Below are positions 10,600-22,276 of a stretch of 64,000 nucleotides of DNA, one piece after another. This DNA is from Blasia pusilla (lineage: Eukaryota > Marchantiophyta > Marchantiopsida > Blasiales). The position numbers and the translations under genes are program-made. The notes beneath the pieces were generated by a model that saw only the letters and a list, made by a program, of their open reading frames with translations, was not told the origin of the DNA and did not search any database. The first letter of the stretch is position 1. Every line of letters starts with the position of its first letter. The stretch is taken from contig CM114271.1 in the NCBI GenBank assembly GCA_050084515.1, forward strand, positions 27,466,001 through 27,530,000. Direction: 5' to 3'.

Positions 10600-12047
10600 C
10601 AGCATCCACACACCCAATATCCCCAAATAAATCCCAGAATCCCTCACACGTGTAGGGTAAAGGACCAGAATGGGTAACCTGAACACATGTCGATGTCGCT
10701 CCTCAGCAACTGCAAATCTCGACCCCAACTTGATCGTGGAGACAACTCCTCCAATCAGCAAGTCATACTCCTCCCGTAGTGATGCTGCTCAAAACTCCTC
10801 GATAGACAATGCGGTCCCAGCGGAACGGTGCGGCGTTGCAGGCGGCACGGAACGGCTACGAACGGCACGGCCCTCGATGGTGGGATGCGGCACTCGGCGG
10901 CATACCATCCTCAATCAATAATAATCCCTCACTCTGCTCCACAATGACGGTGCGGCTCCGCGATCGAGACGGTGCGGTGCGGCCACGAGCGGCACGGCGC
11001 GGCAATCGGCGACGCGTTGCGGCTACGGGCGTCACGGCACGATACTCGATCGTCGTCGAGCGGCTTCCAATCACAACATAGCAGCATGAAATCAAAACTC
11101 AAACACCATAACCGGAGGTCATCTGCCATCACTGGTTGATGAAGAAACTGCGATGACGGTGGCGGCCAAAACAAAGTACGTGCTGGCGACGCAAGTCAAG
11201 GAATCAACGAACGTCGTGGAAGACCACACCATGGAGAGCTTGGTATGAGATCTTGATGTGAGATTTCTTAGATTTATTGGGGATATTTTGGTACTTCTTT
11301 TCTCGTTGTTTGGATGCCATGAGTAAGCATATGCCTCCACTCCGTAATGGCGGCAATGGCACCCAAAGTGTGGACAATGGACGGTGGACCGTTGACAGTG
11401 ACGGCTGACCGCTGATGGTGATGGCCGACCGGTGACGGTTGACCATTGACGGTGACTATGATGGCGACGGCCGCCGCCGGTGTGGCGGCTGATTTAGGGT
11501 TTGCACAATTTAACCCTAAAAATCGCCTAGCAATGGCAGCTTTACAAGATTGACCCTAACTTTTTGCTCGCAACTCCAAATTGTGCACTATTTGTTGCAC
11601 ATCCTGCACAGCTTCACGATCTACGTGAGCATCAAAAAATATTTAGAATCGGACATTGCAGTAAAGATTGACGGGGACTGTCGTAAAGCCCAATGTCTCT
11701 TTCTCCTACACAAAATTCGGCAGCGCTCCCGCGCTGATTTCTCCCAACGAAAATGTAACATCTGTAAAAATACAAATCAGCAAGCTACATGGTGCTCTCG
11801 AGAGCACCAGCATGGGCAACCTGCCCCCATACTCAATCCCTATCAAAAATTGGGCAGCGCTTCCGCGCGCCACTCTTCCACACGAAAAATCGGTAAATGC
11901 AAAGAATAATGAAAGCAACCCTTGCTCCGGTGAGCACTCCCATGAGCCGCTGAACGGGGAACACGGTCCCCAACCTGCAAAAACAGCGAGTGACCAGAGA
12001 GCTCCCCCATGAAGCTCTCTCACTCTCTCATTCTCTCATTCTCTCTT
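10600..12047 (-). other. Element A leader, no coding capacity seen
   Basis: A 1.4-kb leader between the 5' LTR and gag. It includes a CpG-dense part (10810-11070, repeated cggcacgg/gcggc phrases), a GACGGTGAC-rich simple stretch (11380-11480), an inverted fragment of the LTR U5 segment (11272-11330), and a CT-rich tract before the LTR. Phrases such as 'agcgcttccgcgcgccac' recur in diverged form in the element B leader (36420-36450). No obvious tRNA-Met primer-binding site lies next to the LTR. Confidence 0.5.
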
Positions 12048-12563
12048 TGTAAAGTAAGATCCAATCTCTCTCTACACCATCTCACACCATAGCTCTCAAA
12101 GGTGTGCACTCTCTCTCATGTCAAACCAAACCCACTCTCCTAATGAGAGGCTTGGGTTACACTCATAAGGCAAGGTACCATAGCTCCGCCGCCTCATGCC
12201 AAGAGGTTCAACAAAGAGAGAATGAGCTCTCAAGCTCTCTCTCCTTGAGGTATACCCCTCCCCTCTCCCAAGCTCTCTGCATGGTAACCTATTCTCCCGA
12301 GTCACCTCCTTGGCTCTTGATCTTATGTAGGAGGTCAAGGGCCACTTAACAAAAATAGTAAGTCGATCATATACTATAAATGGTACTTACCTAAAATAGT
12401 AAGTTCCTCAATATGGCTCCAAATGAGCCGAAACGAAGGGGAAACCTGCTATCTCAGGTTTCCAAGGGCCTCAGCAGGTCACCCTCGACCTACTGGGCGT
12501 GTCCTCCACTACTCATGAAGGCGCTCTATTAGATCCCACCGATCTATCCTAAAAGACGTGACA
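12048..12563 (-). repeat. 5' LTR of element A
   Basis: 516 bp, starting (minus strand) with TGTCACGTC at 12563 and ending ...TTTACA at 12048. It aligns end to end with 1803-2318 with few differences. On the plus strand it contains the distinctive 'ctcatgccaagaggttcaac' and 'aaaatagtaagtcgatcata' phrases, also found in the inverted LTR pair at 48-50 kb. Confidence 0.85.
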
Positions 12564-13680
12564 AATACTTGGATCCTACCACCGCATCATACAAGTTATC
12601 TACCATAGGCAACAGATACTTGTTCTTAATAGCCTTTTTCTTCAATGCCCTATAATCCACACACAATCGGAGAGAACCATAGTTTTTTGAGTTTAAAAGG
12701 GAAGGGCGTCGAAGCTCCAACCTAATTATGTGGATGAACATGTTTTCCTCCAATACCTCAATATGCCCATACAAGAGTTGAAGTTCGTGGGGAGTCATTC
12801 TCGAATCTCCATGGGTTCCTCCCCATTGGGGTAATTATGTATTTAAGTTCAATCTTATGATCCACATCTCTCTCAGAGTCTCAGGAGAAAACCATTTTGG
12901 AAGTTCCCCAGTCAAGACATTCCAATCCTTCCAAGATTTTCCTCATCTTAGGCATGAGATCCCCCGTAAGTTCCTCCTTTAGTGATATCTTGTTATGTTC
13001 AGACTCCATAGGTTTCAACTTGACTCCCTGACATTGGAACCCACCCTTAAGACCCTTCTCAAATGTTTTTAACAGACATCATAAGAGCATGATATTTTAC
13101 TTGATTAACGCTCAAAATTTGAGGACACACATTTGCAGTTTGAATCTCAAGAACCCTCATGGTATTTCCATCACAAAGAGAAAACTCTAATATGTCTTTG
13201 GCTGATCTAATAACTTAAATTAGCATTTGTATGCAAAAACCTAAGTGATGAAATCATATCCATTCTACATAGGCTACATACTTCAAGAAGACCTCAACTC
13301 CCCCAATGGCCCTAGGAATCTAATAAGTCCCAAAATATGCTTTCCCTTAGTCATATATTGATTGAGATGTTTAATGTCCATCTCAGTCCTATGCATGGGT
13401 AACTTCATCAACCACATACTCCATTCAAGCTTGTGGTTGATCCTTCAACGCCTCAAACATGGCATGTTGGATCTCATTGAGATTCGTCGGTGATTAGACC
13501 CCCATGACCTTCCTTTGAGAGTATCCCCTCATCCTCTTTTTCAATGATAATGACTCCTTGGGCACATGTGCTTGGGCTTCGAGTCCCTCAAGGTTGAGGT
13601 CTTCCAACAAGTTTCCAAGAGTCTTCAGCAAGGATTTTTTTTTCCAAACGGTGTTTTTTCCTTGTATCCCTCATTTTGAT
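12564..13680 (-). pseudogene. Family C gypsy RT and upstream region (right half)
   Basis: Immediately outside element A the minus strand reads MTPHELQLLYGHIEVLEENM and then YGSLRLCVDYRALKKKAIKNKYLLP. This is the Ty3/gypsy RT block with the conserved R-CVDYRALN--T-K--YPLP pattern. Upstream (13000-13680) is decayed gag/protease-type sequence that aligns with 62870-63240 in the second family C copy. Multiple stops and frameshifts show this is an old relic. Confidence 0.7.
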
Positions 13681-14030
13681 CAAGGTTGCATATGGACAAA
13701 GTCCATCTTTGCGGACATGTCCATATCCGTGGACTTATGTCTGTCTTATAGAAGGTCTTGTCCACATGGGTCCCATCAACCCCTCCTTTCTCATCCTCCC
13801 CCACTTGTCTACATTTCTTCCTCCTCCCACCTCCACTCCTTCCCCCCTTATTCCCCCGCCCGCCCGCCCTTGCTCCACCTTTGACCATGAACTATAAGTA
13901 TAGGCCCCACATTTTGTAATCCATGTCCATGCACATGTCCAAACTTTTCCGTCGTAGAGACGGACAAGTTTGGACATGTGCTCAATGGATAAGTCCGTCT
14001 CTAGGACGGACAAGTCCATTGAGTATGGCC
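13681..14030 (+). mobile_element. hAT-type MITE (copy 1, right end disrupted)
   Basis: Begins with CAAGGTTGCATATGGACAAA, the terminus shared by the other copies listed below. It contains the family-specific interior (purine/pyrimidine-rich middle, 'gccccacattttgtaatcca', 'cggacaagt' repeats). The right terminus (GTGCAACCATG) is missing and is replaced by the inverted-repeat sequence that starts at about 14013. Confidence 0.65.
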
Positions 14031-14043
14031 TACATGGTGGTTT

Positions 14044-14268
14044 TCTCTTAGGGTGTGGAGTGCTTTGAATTGAGGCAAAGAAGAGTAGAGGTCAAAATCT
14101 GCAACATAATCTAAGAGAAAACCACCATGTAGGCCATACTCAATGGATGGACCCACCAAAATCATCCATTGAGTATGGCCTACATGGTGGTTTTCTCTTA
14201 GATTATGTTGCAGATTTTGACCTCTACTCTTCTTTGCCTCAATTCAAAGCACTCCACACCCTAAGATT
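14044..14268. repeat. Perfect inverted repeat, about 105-bp arms with 15-bp loop
   Basis: Arm 14044-14148 is the reverse complement of arm 14164-14268, with no mismatch found by eye, separated by a 15-base loop (14149-14163). The first part of the second arm (ccattgagtatggcctacat and the following 17 bases) also occurs a third time in direct orientation at 14013-14049. A transcript would fold into a long perfect hairpin. Perfection implies a recent origin. Confidence 0.85.
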
Positions 14269-14319
14269 TGCAAGTGGAAGTTTTGGATTGAGTCTCAACC
14301 ACTCAACCACTTGCGCGTT

Positions 14320-14828
14320 CCATAAGTACCTATGTAGTCACCAAGCGCTAATCAAATTTGAGACTCCCAAGGTGCATATTGTCCCCCAAAGAGACTCTTC
14401 CCCAAGCCTCAACCACAAGTCGCTCGCCTAAACTAGAGCTTGTTGTTAATTCCTCAAGGTGTATCTCAAATGATCCCTTAACTTAAACCTGAAACGGGGC
14501 CCGACACGCATCATGGTTTATCCCTTGTTCATGGAATTCAGCGTGTAGGGAGGGAGACACTTCCTTCCCTCCCCCCCAACTATAGGTAATTCTATGGTTC
14601 TCCACACTTTTCCCATCGTCCATCCTAGGCCCTTCATTTTAGCCCATAACCCAAATATGCTTAACGTTTGCGTCTCGCGGACCCGCATTTAACTAGCTAG
14701 TTAACCCTTAAGATAGCTTGGCACAATCTCCATATAGATGCATAGATTCTCCAACTGCCAAACCCCCAAATGCATCTTGGAGCTTAGACCTTTGTTTTAT
14801 GTAGTTCATGAGAATATGAGAAAGATGA
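14320..14828. other. Family C 5' region / LTR-like sequence
   Basis: 14320-14560 aligns with 63600-63800 in the second family C copy ('gactcccaaggtgcat', 'cccttgttcatg'). 14700-14815 aligns with 46380-46480 ('ccccaaatgcatcttgga...cttagacctttgtt'), which suggests an LTR or leader of family C. No gene is seen. Confidence 0.5.
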
Positions 14829-14914
14829 GAGAGAAAATCCAACGGTCACTACCTGCTCCTCACTCATGTTGAGCTCCATACACTCAGACAACTCAAAGAC
14901 CTTCAATGTGGGCT
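14829..14914 (-). pseudogene. Family B gag fragment (left of MULE)
   Basis: 86 bp aligning almost base for base with 34003-34086 in the gag of element B ('aaaatccaacggtcactacc' and onwards). The match ends in ATGTGGGCT at 14906-14914. The gag homology continues across the MULE at 26574, again starting with ATGTGGGCT. The two pieces are one gag gene cut by the MULE. Confidence 0.85.
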
Positions 14915-14973
14915 GAGGTGCGGTAAGAGGAGAGGAAGAGAGGAAGAGAGGAGAGAGGAGAGAGGAGAGAGGA
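14915..14973 (+). repeat. MULE left terminal inverted repeat
   Basis: GAGGTGCGGTAAGAGG followed by a GAGAGGAA/GAGAGGAG purine run. Bases 14930-14955 are exactly complementary to 26526-26551 at the other end. The run is low in complexity, so the terminal repeat is supported mainly by its position just inside the 9-bp duplication. Confidence 0.7.
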
Positions 14974-16771
14974 AACTACCTTCAACCGAAAGAGATAATT
15001 TTTTTAAGAGAGTTTCCTGTGATTTGAAGAGAGTTTTCGTTGGGTTGAAGAGAGGAAACTTTTTGTGTGAATTTTTTTGCACTTTTCTGCTCAGTTCTTA
15101 AGCACTCCCACAGTTTTTTTTTTCCTCTTCTACATATTTGGAAACCCCTCTAAGTCCGACGAGTTGCAAATTGCACAAAATTTAGAAAACTGAAAAATCA
15201 GTGGAATCATAAGTGTGGAACCAATCACTTTTTCCATCCAAGGTCTGGAAAAAATCTATCATTTGCCCTGGGCTAAATAGAGTTCAAGCTCAAAGTGAAG
15301 GTTTTGGAGAATGAATCTAAAACCTCATTTTGCATCCTCAAAGTGGTTTGTTTAAAATAATACCCACTTCTTTGAGGGACAAAATTGGTTGGTGCATTCC
15401 TACTCCTACCTCCGACTCTCTTAAAACTACAAGCAACACATAGTACATTTGCTTACAAGGGAAATACCTTTTGCCACTTGTCTCTCTTTGGACAAAGTCA
15501 TCACATGAACATGTGGGAAAGCAACAGATGTGCACCACATACACCCCCGTGACACTTGAATTTACAGTGTTGTTCCTGACCCAAGACATCCTTCCTATTC
15601 CATTGCCACTGTGGACATCTTTTGTGGAGATGATCTCTATTTTTGCCTCTCGAGGTGATGCAATTCGCTTTGCTCTCTCCACCGTTGGCCTACACAATCT
15701 GTTTCTCTTCACCCCATTTCTAGACTAAGAGAGAAATAGTGGATTGAGATCATCCACCTTCTCCGGGTACATGTTGACATCAATCTTGGGTTGAATACAA
15801 AATGCGAAGGTCTGTGTAATGCGAACATACTCTGAACTTCCTCCGTCTACGAGTTTGAAACTGGCACTTGTAAGATTGTCCACTTCGTCTTGAGTGCAAT
15901 TCGTACCTGCGGCGATGGGCCAAATCGTGGGGGTATTCCCCGGAGCTCTAATGGCAACCGGATAAGACTTTTGGAAAGCGCAAGATTCATTTGGGCAGAA
16001 GAAGTACTTTAATTGATCTCCGATCCTCGTGAAACGATCAAAGGTTTTGAGTCCCCAAAACCCAGGCAGTGGTCGTCCAGTCCTTGCACAGTTCTTATTT
16101 AGGAAAGTGCCGCATGCTCTCCTAATGCCATCAGATCCTGCCATGCAAGTGGGTCCACGTCCAGGGTTGCTTGGAGATATAAGCCACCGTTTCAGGTTGC
16201 AATCCACCTCCATGACCGGAATCCCATATTGTTGAACCACCCCAGCGACCGGATGTTACGAACTTCCAGCAACGGAGGGCTTTTGAAATAAAACATTCAC
16301 TGATTTTGGAGAAGTTACTCCATCACGGATTTAGGAGCAATCCCAGGTCCTTGAATACCTAGGCGGCATAATTTCCTCATCCAAATCAATCACCGGATTT
16401 GTTCCTCGATGCTGCCTCTTCACCTGCCTGAAGTCAAGATACTTATCTGGTCTCCACGAGTCTCGCTCGGACTGCTCTACCACCATCTGTATGGGACGTA
16501 TTGAAATGTGCCCACGAATATCCCCACCAAAATGTACGTCTTGTTCGAGGGGAGTTCCTGCTAGGCACCGGTTGAAGGCTTCCACATAGAGTTTCTCATC
16601 ACCAGATCTCAAAGCCGCCCTGACATAGAGCTCGTAGATCAAAGGCCCCCTTCCTTTTGTTATGCCTTTTGTGAGGAAGATATGGAATGCTTCAGACTGT
16701 AGCATTGCTCTTGCCTGGTCTTGTTGGCATGCCTCTACAAGTGAAATTCTTTGGCATGCTTGTGAGGACCT

Positions 16772-17374
16772 CTAGGAGGAATGAACACTTTCTGCTCCAC
16801 TTGTGTTGGGGCAGAGGGAATTTTCATGAATGTTCAATCCTTACAACGACCCCAATGTGAGAAGGGAACGAAAAGGGCATGCCTGACAAAGAAATAAGCT
16901 AACTGTCAAAACCAGACGGGTTGCAAGGCCGAGGCATCCCCTGAACAACTGAGCGACCTGTCGGTTCCTGACGTGTTGCAATACCCAGGAACCACCTAGT
17001 CGGATTTTGACGGGTTGCAAGTAAATTTGGCCATGCGACTTGCAATCCGTCCTTTTCCGACTGGTTGCACACTCACACAACCCCTCAACCCGTCCTTTTC
17101 CGACTGGTTGCACTCTCAGGAAACCCGTCATCCCATCCGATTCCGACGGGTTGCAAGTAAATTTGGCCGTGCAACTTGCAACCCATCGGTTTCCGACTGG
17201 TTGCACACTTACGCAACCCGTCGGTAAGCGATGGGTTGAACACTTAAGGAGGCAACTTGTCGCATCCGACAAGTTTCTTGGTTTCTTTGGTTTGAAATCC
17301 CTATAGTGCCCACGCTTCTCACCTTTAGCTGCAACTCTTCAAACAATTTTCAGCGAGACAAATTAGTGAACTCA
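16772..17374 (-). other. Intron of the transposase gene, packed with palindromes
   Basis: On the minus strand the exon ends CAGGAG|GTGAGTTC at 17374, and the next exon begins after TTCCTCCTAG at 16772. Joining keeps the frame (phase 0). Between 16905 and 17275 the intron holds about nine copies or half-copies of the GTCGGANTCCGAC palindrome with GGTTGCA flanks. Confidence 0.7.
16905..17275. repeat. Palindromic motif cluster 1 (intronic)
   Basis: About nine degenerate copies of the motif CAACCCGTCGGANTCCGAC + GGGTTGC, for example around 16967, 17001, 17040, 17085, 17123, 17170, 17213 and 17250. Many are reduced to 'ccttttccgactggttgcac'. All lie within the intron of the minus-strand gene. Confidence 0.75.
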
Positions 17375-19179
17375 CCTCCTGCATGAAGTTTCCCAATTGT
17401 CTCATTCGTACAGTCCACCAACTCAACCAAGAGCATAGCTCTTTGTACTTCCCCTCAATCTCATGTTTCCTCCACCACCCATGAATTTTTTTTCTTGGCA
17501 TTCCATGGCCTGTTTCAAGGTTTTGCTATCCTTGCAGCGTTGGAGTAGAGTGACATGCTCCGTCCTCTTATTCTCCTTGATGCAAGATTTGGTGTACCGG
17601 GCCACAGAATGTTGCAAATGGAAAGCATCCGACCTTTCTCTCTCCGGTTGAACCTCCCAACCCCAAAACACTTCACTGATAGCAATCCACCCAGGTTGTG
17701 CATTGTCCGCCATGAACCCATAAATTTCCGGAGGTGGCCTTTTGTTTTCCTTCACCACCTCCAATAAGAGTAACCAGCAAATCTTCAAACTGCCAACGTC
17801 TTCTGCTTTTACTTCACAGACAAATATAGTTTTGAGTCCCTTCTCCACATGGTCATAAACGTGAGCACCCATTTTCAACCATCCGTTCAGCACTCTATAG
17901 CAAATATCAAAGCTTACCCAACTGCCGTAAAGATCTTCCCATTCCCTCATTTGGTCTATAAGATTGAGGCCACTCGACGAACCTGTCGTTGACCTTTTGA
18001 AGACATAGGCCTTGGATCCTTTGCCTCCCTGGCCCATGAAGTGCCATCTGTGAATGAATGGAAATCTGGAGTTGGCCTTGATTCTGGAAATGGCATCCAT
18101 TTCGGCCATCTTTCCATCCAATACCTGTATTTGACCTAGCAAATTCCGGAAGCACTCAGGATCAGCGAGAAATGCGAGATTTTCCCAGAGTTGTTTCTCC
18201 TCAACAGCCGTGATCTCGCCCTGTCCAGGGATTCCAAGCAGTTGTTCACAATTTGTGATGTTTTTGTTAACTTGATCACTTCGGGCTTTGAACCCAGAGA
18301 GTTTTTGTAGACCTCGGCCACTTTCTTCGCCACATCTTCCTTGATGTGTCTCTGAATTGCATCGGTCACAGGATGAGTGTGGGAGCCAACATGAACTGCC
18401 AACCTTGTGTACTCTGACGTGGAACCCAAGTCGTGGACAATGAAAAATATGTATGTAGGACATGCTCCAACGCAGAAAGGGGATGCTTGACAATAAGGAC
18501 ATCGATGGCCTCCCGGCGGTATGGTGGCACCGACCTCATATGGAGTTTCTGCATTCTTGGGAGGGAATTGCGACGTATTGACCTGCCCGTTGCGTTCTAG
18601 ATACGGGCATGCTGGACTTCTACACTCCAAGGCTCCAACGCATTGGCGGCGGGAGACAATCCAAGGACCATCTGGAATTAAAGCACTAGTCCGTTGAAGC
18701 CTGCACCATCAATGAGAATCACAATTTCTGTCCATACCCTTCAAGCGTCCTCCATCTTTCTTTTGACCAGGAGCAGCAAGTGGAAGCAACTCAAAAATGC
18801 AATTACCATCGTACGTGGGCGGCAGCTCATCGACAAGAATGTGTTTGACCATTTTCAAGGCCAGAGACAATAGCAAACTATTGCCTGATATTCGCAAGAG
18901 GAACGAGTAGGCGGACATAGGGCCTGGTTGGTGTCTGACCGATCCACTGAGGTTGACAACATCGGGAATTTCTTCAGGAAGTACAACATTGTAACGAATG
19001 TGTGAAGTTGGAGTCGATGCCGGATCTACTGAGCTAGGAGTTGCAAAAGTAGAGCTCGATGCACTAGAAAATTCTCGACGGTCTACTTGGGAAACATAGG
19101 AATTCAGATGCAAGCCGTAAACTCTATATTGACCATTTTCTAGAGGTAGAAGATTCCATACTTTACGGTCTGCAATCAC

Positions 19180-20530
19180 TCACTGGATTGTCTCACCTAT
19201 TATGTCCTACGTACCGTCCATCCTAACATCCTTGGACACAAAGATTATTCCAATTTGGAGAAGAAATCGAAGTGAGAGAAAATTTTCATCCACTAGTATG
19301 AAAGACTCACGAGCTTGCGGTCAAACGATTTCTGATTGAGGAAGGGCCGCTAGATGACTGCCACAAGTGAGCTTCACATAATTATCCATTCCCAAAAGAT
19401 TCCACCGTGAGGAGACTGAGAATGAGAATGAGGATAAGAATGGGAATGGGTATGAGAATGAGAATGAGAATGTTCAATTTATAGTGAATAGGGGCTCAGA
19501 TTCTCCTGACAGAATTTGACTGACAAGATGAAGTTTGGTAGGTGAGATTGTCTGACATGATGGATTCAATTCTATTGCAACCTGTCGGAGTCCGATGGGT
19601 TGCAGAATTTGGGAATCACAGACGTGGGTTGCGAAGCACCCAGTTCCATTTTTTGTTTCCGTGTCCCAATGCAAATTGGAAGCCGTCGGAGTCCGTTGGG
19701 TTGGTACCCGCTGCATGCCGACCAATGGTCTTTTGAGACGATTTTGCTAGCATCAAACACGAGACATCTCTTGCATTTTCTAACGTAACTAATCGCTCGG
19801 GACTGTTACGGGATTTTCCAACTCAGGGTAGACCTTGTGACCCATCGGATTGCAAGAGGTTTCCTCGGAACTACCCGTTGTCACATTGTTACCAGAGGGA
19901 TAGAAAAGAGTGCAACCTGTCTGTAACCGATGTGTTGCCCATGTACCTCGCCTATTATCCCAAGATGAGGGAAGCGTGCAACCCGTCGGCCTACGACAAG
20001 TTGCGCGGGTACCCCGCCTTGTTATCCCAAGACGAGGGAAGGGTGCAACCCCCCGGTCTCCGACGGGTTGCGCGGGTACCTCGCGTTCTTGCCCCAAGAC
20101 GGCAGAGGCACGCAACCTGTAGGACTCAGACGGATTGCCAGAATAGCTCGGCTAGGACGGATGCCTCCAACCCGTCAGAGACCGTTGGGTTCATGGTTTT
20201 CACGTCCAGACTTCTATAACGGCCAACACGTCGCCGTCGAAACGACGGTGCGACCCAACGATCAGCTCAACGGCTCGAAAAGTATAAATAGGCTAGGGTT
20301 TGCTCATTTCCGATTTTTCATTTCGCGATCTCGATTTCTCTTCAGCGCAGCATCGGACCAAATACCAAGGGGCGCTTTACACGGTGACTCATCGCGAGAC
20401 ACATCGCGAGACGATTCAAGCGACTCATGGAGGCGACTCATCCGAGCGACTCATCAAGGCGACTCGTCGAGGCGACTCATCGTGCACATAAACTAATTTC
20501 GTTGTCGAGGAGGTGGCATTTTCCGGAACA
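19180..20530. promoter_or_regulatory. Bidirectional promoter region of the MULE genes
   Basis: The two MULE genes diverge from this 1.35-kb interval. A TATAAATA box sits at 20283-20290, about 240 bp before the ATG of the plus gene. A CTATAAAT box on the minus strand lies at 19477-19484, about 300 bp before the transposase frame. A GAGAAT microsatellite lies at 19418-19470. Between the two TATA boxes there are seven palindromic motifs (19575, 19680, 19910, 19977, 20045, 20113, 20167), a placement that would suit a regulatory binding site. Confidence 0.65.
19575..20190. repeat. Palindromic motif cluster 2 (promoter)
   Basis: Seven copies between the divergent TATA boxes. The best reads CAACCTGTCGGAGTCCGATG followed by GGTTGC near 19577. 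Others are partly decayed but keep the flanking GCAACC...GGTTGC arms. Spacing in the 19910-20170 block is about 55-70 bp. Confidence 0.75.
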
Positions 20531-21828
20531 ATGACGAGGAAAAAAACTCAAGCAAGCAAGCCTGGGAGCTTCACTCCCAAGTCCAAGACTCCTGCGTCAC
20601 CATCTCCAAGGCCTCGTTCGGCCAATGAGATAAGGCAGCAAGAGATCGAAGAGCGCAAAAGGGAAGCGGAGATGCACAAACAAGAGCTTCTTGCAAAACG
20701 TGTTGAGGAGGCGATCGAAAAACAGAACGCAGAGGCTGAGGCGTCGTAGGCCTTGAAGAAAAGCATCGCCGGGGGGGAGTGTGAAAAGAACCGTCTGGAC
20801 GCGTCGGTGAGGAGAGCAGAATTGGCAAAAGCTTGAAGGGAAAAAGAGATTGCCATTGAAGAAAGCCGGGTCCGTCCAATCGAAAGTATTGAGATGCAGG
20901 AAATGTCTCTGATGAAGTCCGAGGACACAATCAATATAAAATCGGCTGAGGAAATGGGCGAAGTTCAAGTGACGGATGATGAGGTCATGAGGACCGCCAG
21001 CGTGGAGATGGTGGACATCTCTAAAGAAGCAGGAGAGCGGTCTTCCTCGTCTCTTAGCCCGGCGGAAGAAATCAACCTCTATCGGATCGACGAGTTTCCA
21101 GTGGACTTGCCATTTCTTTGTCCCAGCAGCGGTTGGCTAAGACATATCGACCCAATCTTCGAGCGGGTAATATACAAAGTTTGTTCTTTGAGTTATGTGA
21201 AGGCCCATGTTGCAATTCATTGGCAATTCAGTGTAGTTTATTGACCTTGTCCCCGTTGTGACAGGTGGTAAAGCAAATGGCACTGATGGAGGGCCAGAAC
21301 GCCCCGAGAATTCCACTTTTTTGATTGCGGACAATGGAGTAGGTCCGCAAAATTCAGTCTGACGAGGATATTGCGAAGCTGAAACAATCGGCAGCGACAA
21401 CATCCTACGTCAACAGCTTCCCTCCTCTATGTTCAGCCTTACGATGAACATGGAACCCAAGCGCTGGTGACGGAGGAGGACTTGGAAGCGCTCAACACAT
21501 TCTGTAGGATGAGAGATCAGGAATTCAGAAGGGCGATTGAGGGGACGGAATTCAGCTGGATGCGGAACCTGTATTTCTTCATCTGGGATGGAAACCACAG
21601 GTTCATGGCGTGGACCCAGTTTGCAGAGGAGTGCCAAAACTCATTGGAGGCGCATTTTTGCGTGAAGGCACTCGTGCTACATCCATACCCTCATCACATA
21701 GCGACGGTGGAGATGGCCATGCATGTCATGAACACGTAAGTTTCCTCTTCCTTTCTTTTGATTGCTGCAAACTGTCGGACTTCGACGAGTTGTTTAACTA
21801 GTGGTAACAATACATCGGATGCCTTAAA

Positions 21829-22240
21829 GCAACTTGTCGAAGTTCGACGAGTTGCTTGACTGGCTGCTGTTTTTAGGATATTTTTGGCCGAAAGCAACTT
21901 GTCGAAGTCCGACGAGTTGCTTGACTAGCCGCTGTTTTTAGGATGTTTTTGGCCGAAAGCAACTCGTCGGAGTCCAACGAGTTGCTTGACTAGCCACTAT
22001 TTTTAGGATGCTTTTGGCCGAAAGCAACTCGTCGGACTCCGACGAGTTGCTTGATTGGCCGCTATTTTTACGATGTTTTTGGCCGAAAGCAACTCGTCGG
22101 AATCCGACGAGTTGCTCGATTGGCCGCTGTTTTTAGGATGCTTTTGGCCGAAAGCAACTCGTCGGAGTCCGACGAGTTGCTCGACTGGCCGTTGTTTTTA
22201 GGATGCTTTTGGACGAAAGCAACTCGTCGGACGTCACTTG
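21829..22240. repeat. Tandem 65-bp array of the palindrome
   Basis: About six and a half units of roughly 65 bp. Each has the 27-bp palindrome (GCAACTCGTCGGA and its mirror around a central base) plus a 38-bp spacer ('ttgactggccgctgttttta' then 'ggatgcttttggccgaaa'). Units start near 21829, 21893, 21958, 22024, 22088, 22153 and 22218; the last is cut off. The palindrome is better conserved than the spacer in several units, and the central base varies (A, C, G). Confidence 0.9.
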
Positions 22241-22276
22241 ATTTTTGGCGTCAAATTGCAGCTTTACTTGAAATTG

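Larger units (their letters stand above)
1678..12563 (-). mobile_element. Element A: Ty3/gypsy retrotransposon with DNMT and PHD finger
   Basis: A near-complete LTR retrotransposon of about 10.9 kb on the minus strand, nested in an older gypsy copy. Reading from the right: 5' LTR, long leader, gag with two zinc knuckles, aspartic protease remnant, cytosine-C5 DNA methyltransferase domain, reverse transcriptase, RNase H, integrase and C-terminal PHD finger, then the 3' LTR. RT before integrase is the Ty3/gypsy order. Termini are TGTCAC...ACGACA, and the flanks share AATA. Many frameshifts and stops break the polyprotein, so the copy is non-autonomous now. The LTR cores are very similar by eye, so the insertion is relatively young compared with families B (element 3) and C. 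Confidence 0.85.
15338..19179 (-). pseudogene. MULE transposase-like gene with SWIM zinc finger
   Basis: A decayed multi-exon gene. The N-terminus (18709-19179) is unrecognised. At 18136-18680 a cysteine/histidine-rich DNA-binding-like region reads CVGALECRSPACPYLER, CPYCQ, RLAVHVGSHTHPV, similar in layout to WRKY/GCM-FLYWCH fingers of MULE transposases. At 17423-17950 a catalytic-core-like part has YDHVEKGLKTIFVCEVKAED, GFMADNAQPGW and FHLQHS, matching the D...D...C/F-xx-H pattern of MULE DDE domains. After an intron (16772-17374) comes 15725-16771, unknown. Last, 15338-15712 has CSCDDFVQ...FPCKQM, a SWIM finger (CxCx(n)CxH) whose final His is replaced. At least three in-frame stops (two between 16240 and 16335, one near 15723) and a frameshift near 17450 show it is dead. 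Confidence 0.65.

Noticed and set aside
13735-14019. Gly-rich minus-strand frame and its overlapping partners in the MITE
   Set aside because: It arises from the purine-rich interior common to all MITE copies, which is not conserved as protein.
21829-22240. Regular palindromic repeats with spacers, CRISPR-like at first sight
   Set aside because: The spacers are nearly identical to each other, there are no cas genes, and the setting is a plant intron. It is a tandem satellite-like array.
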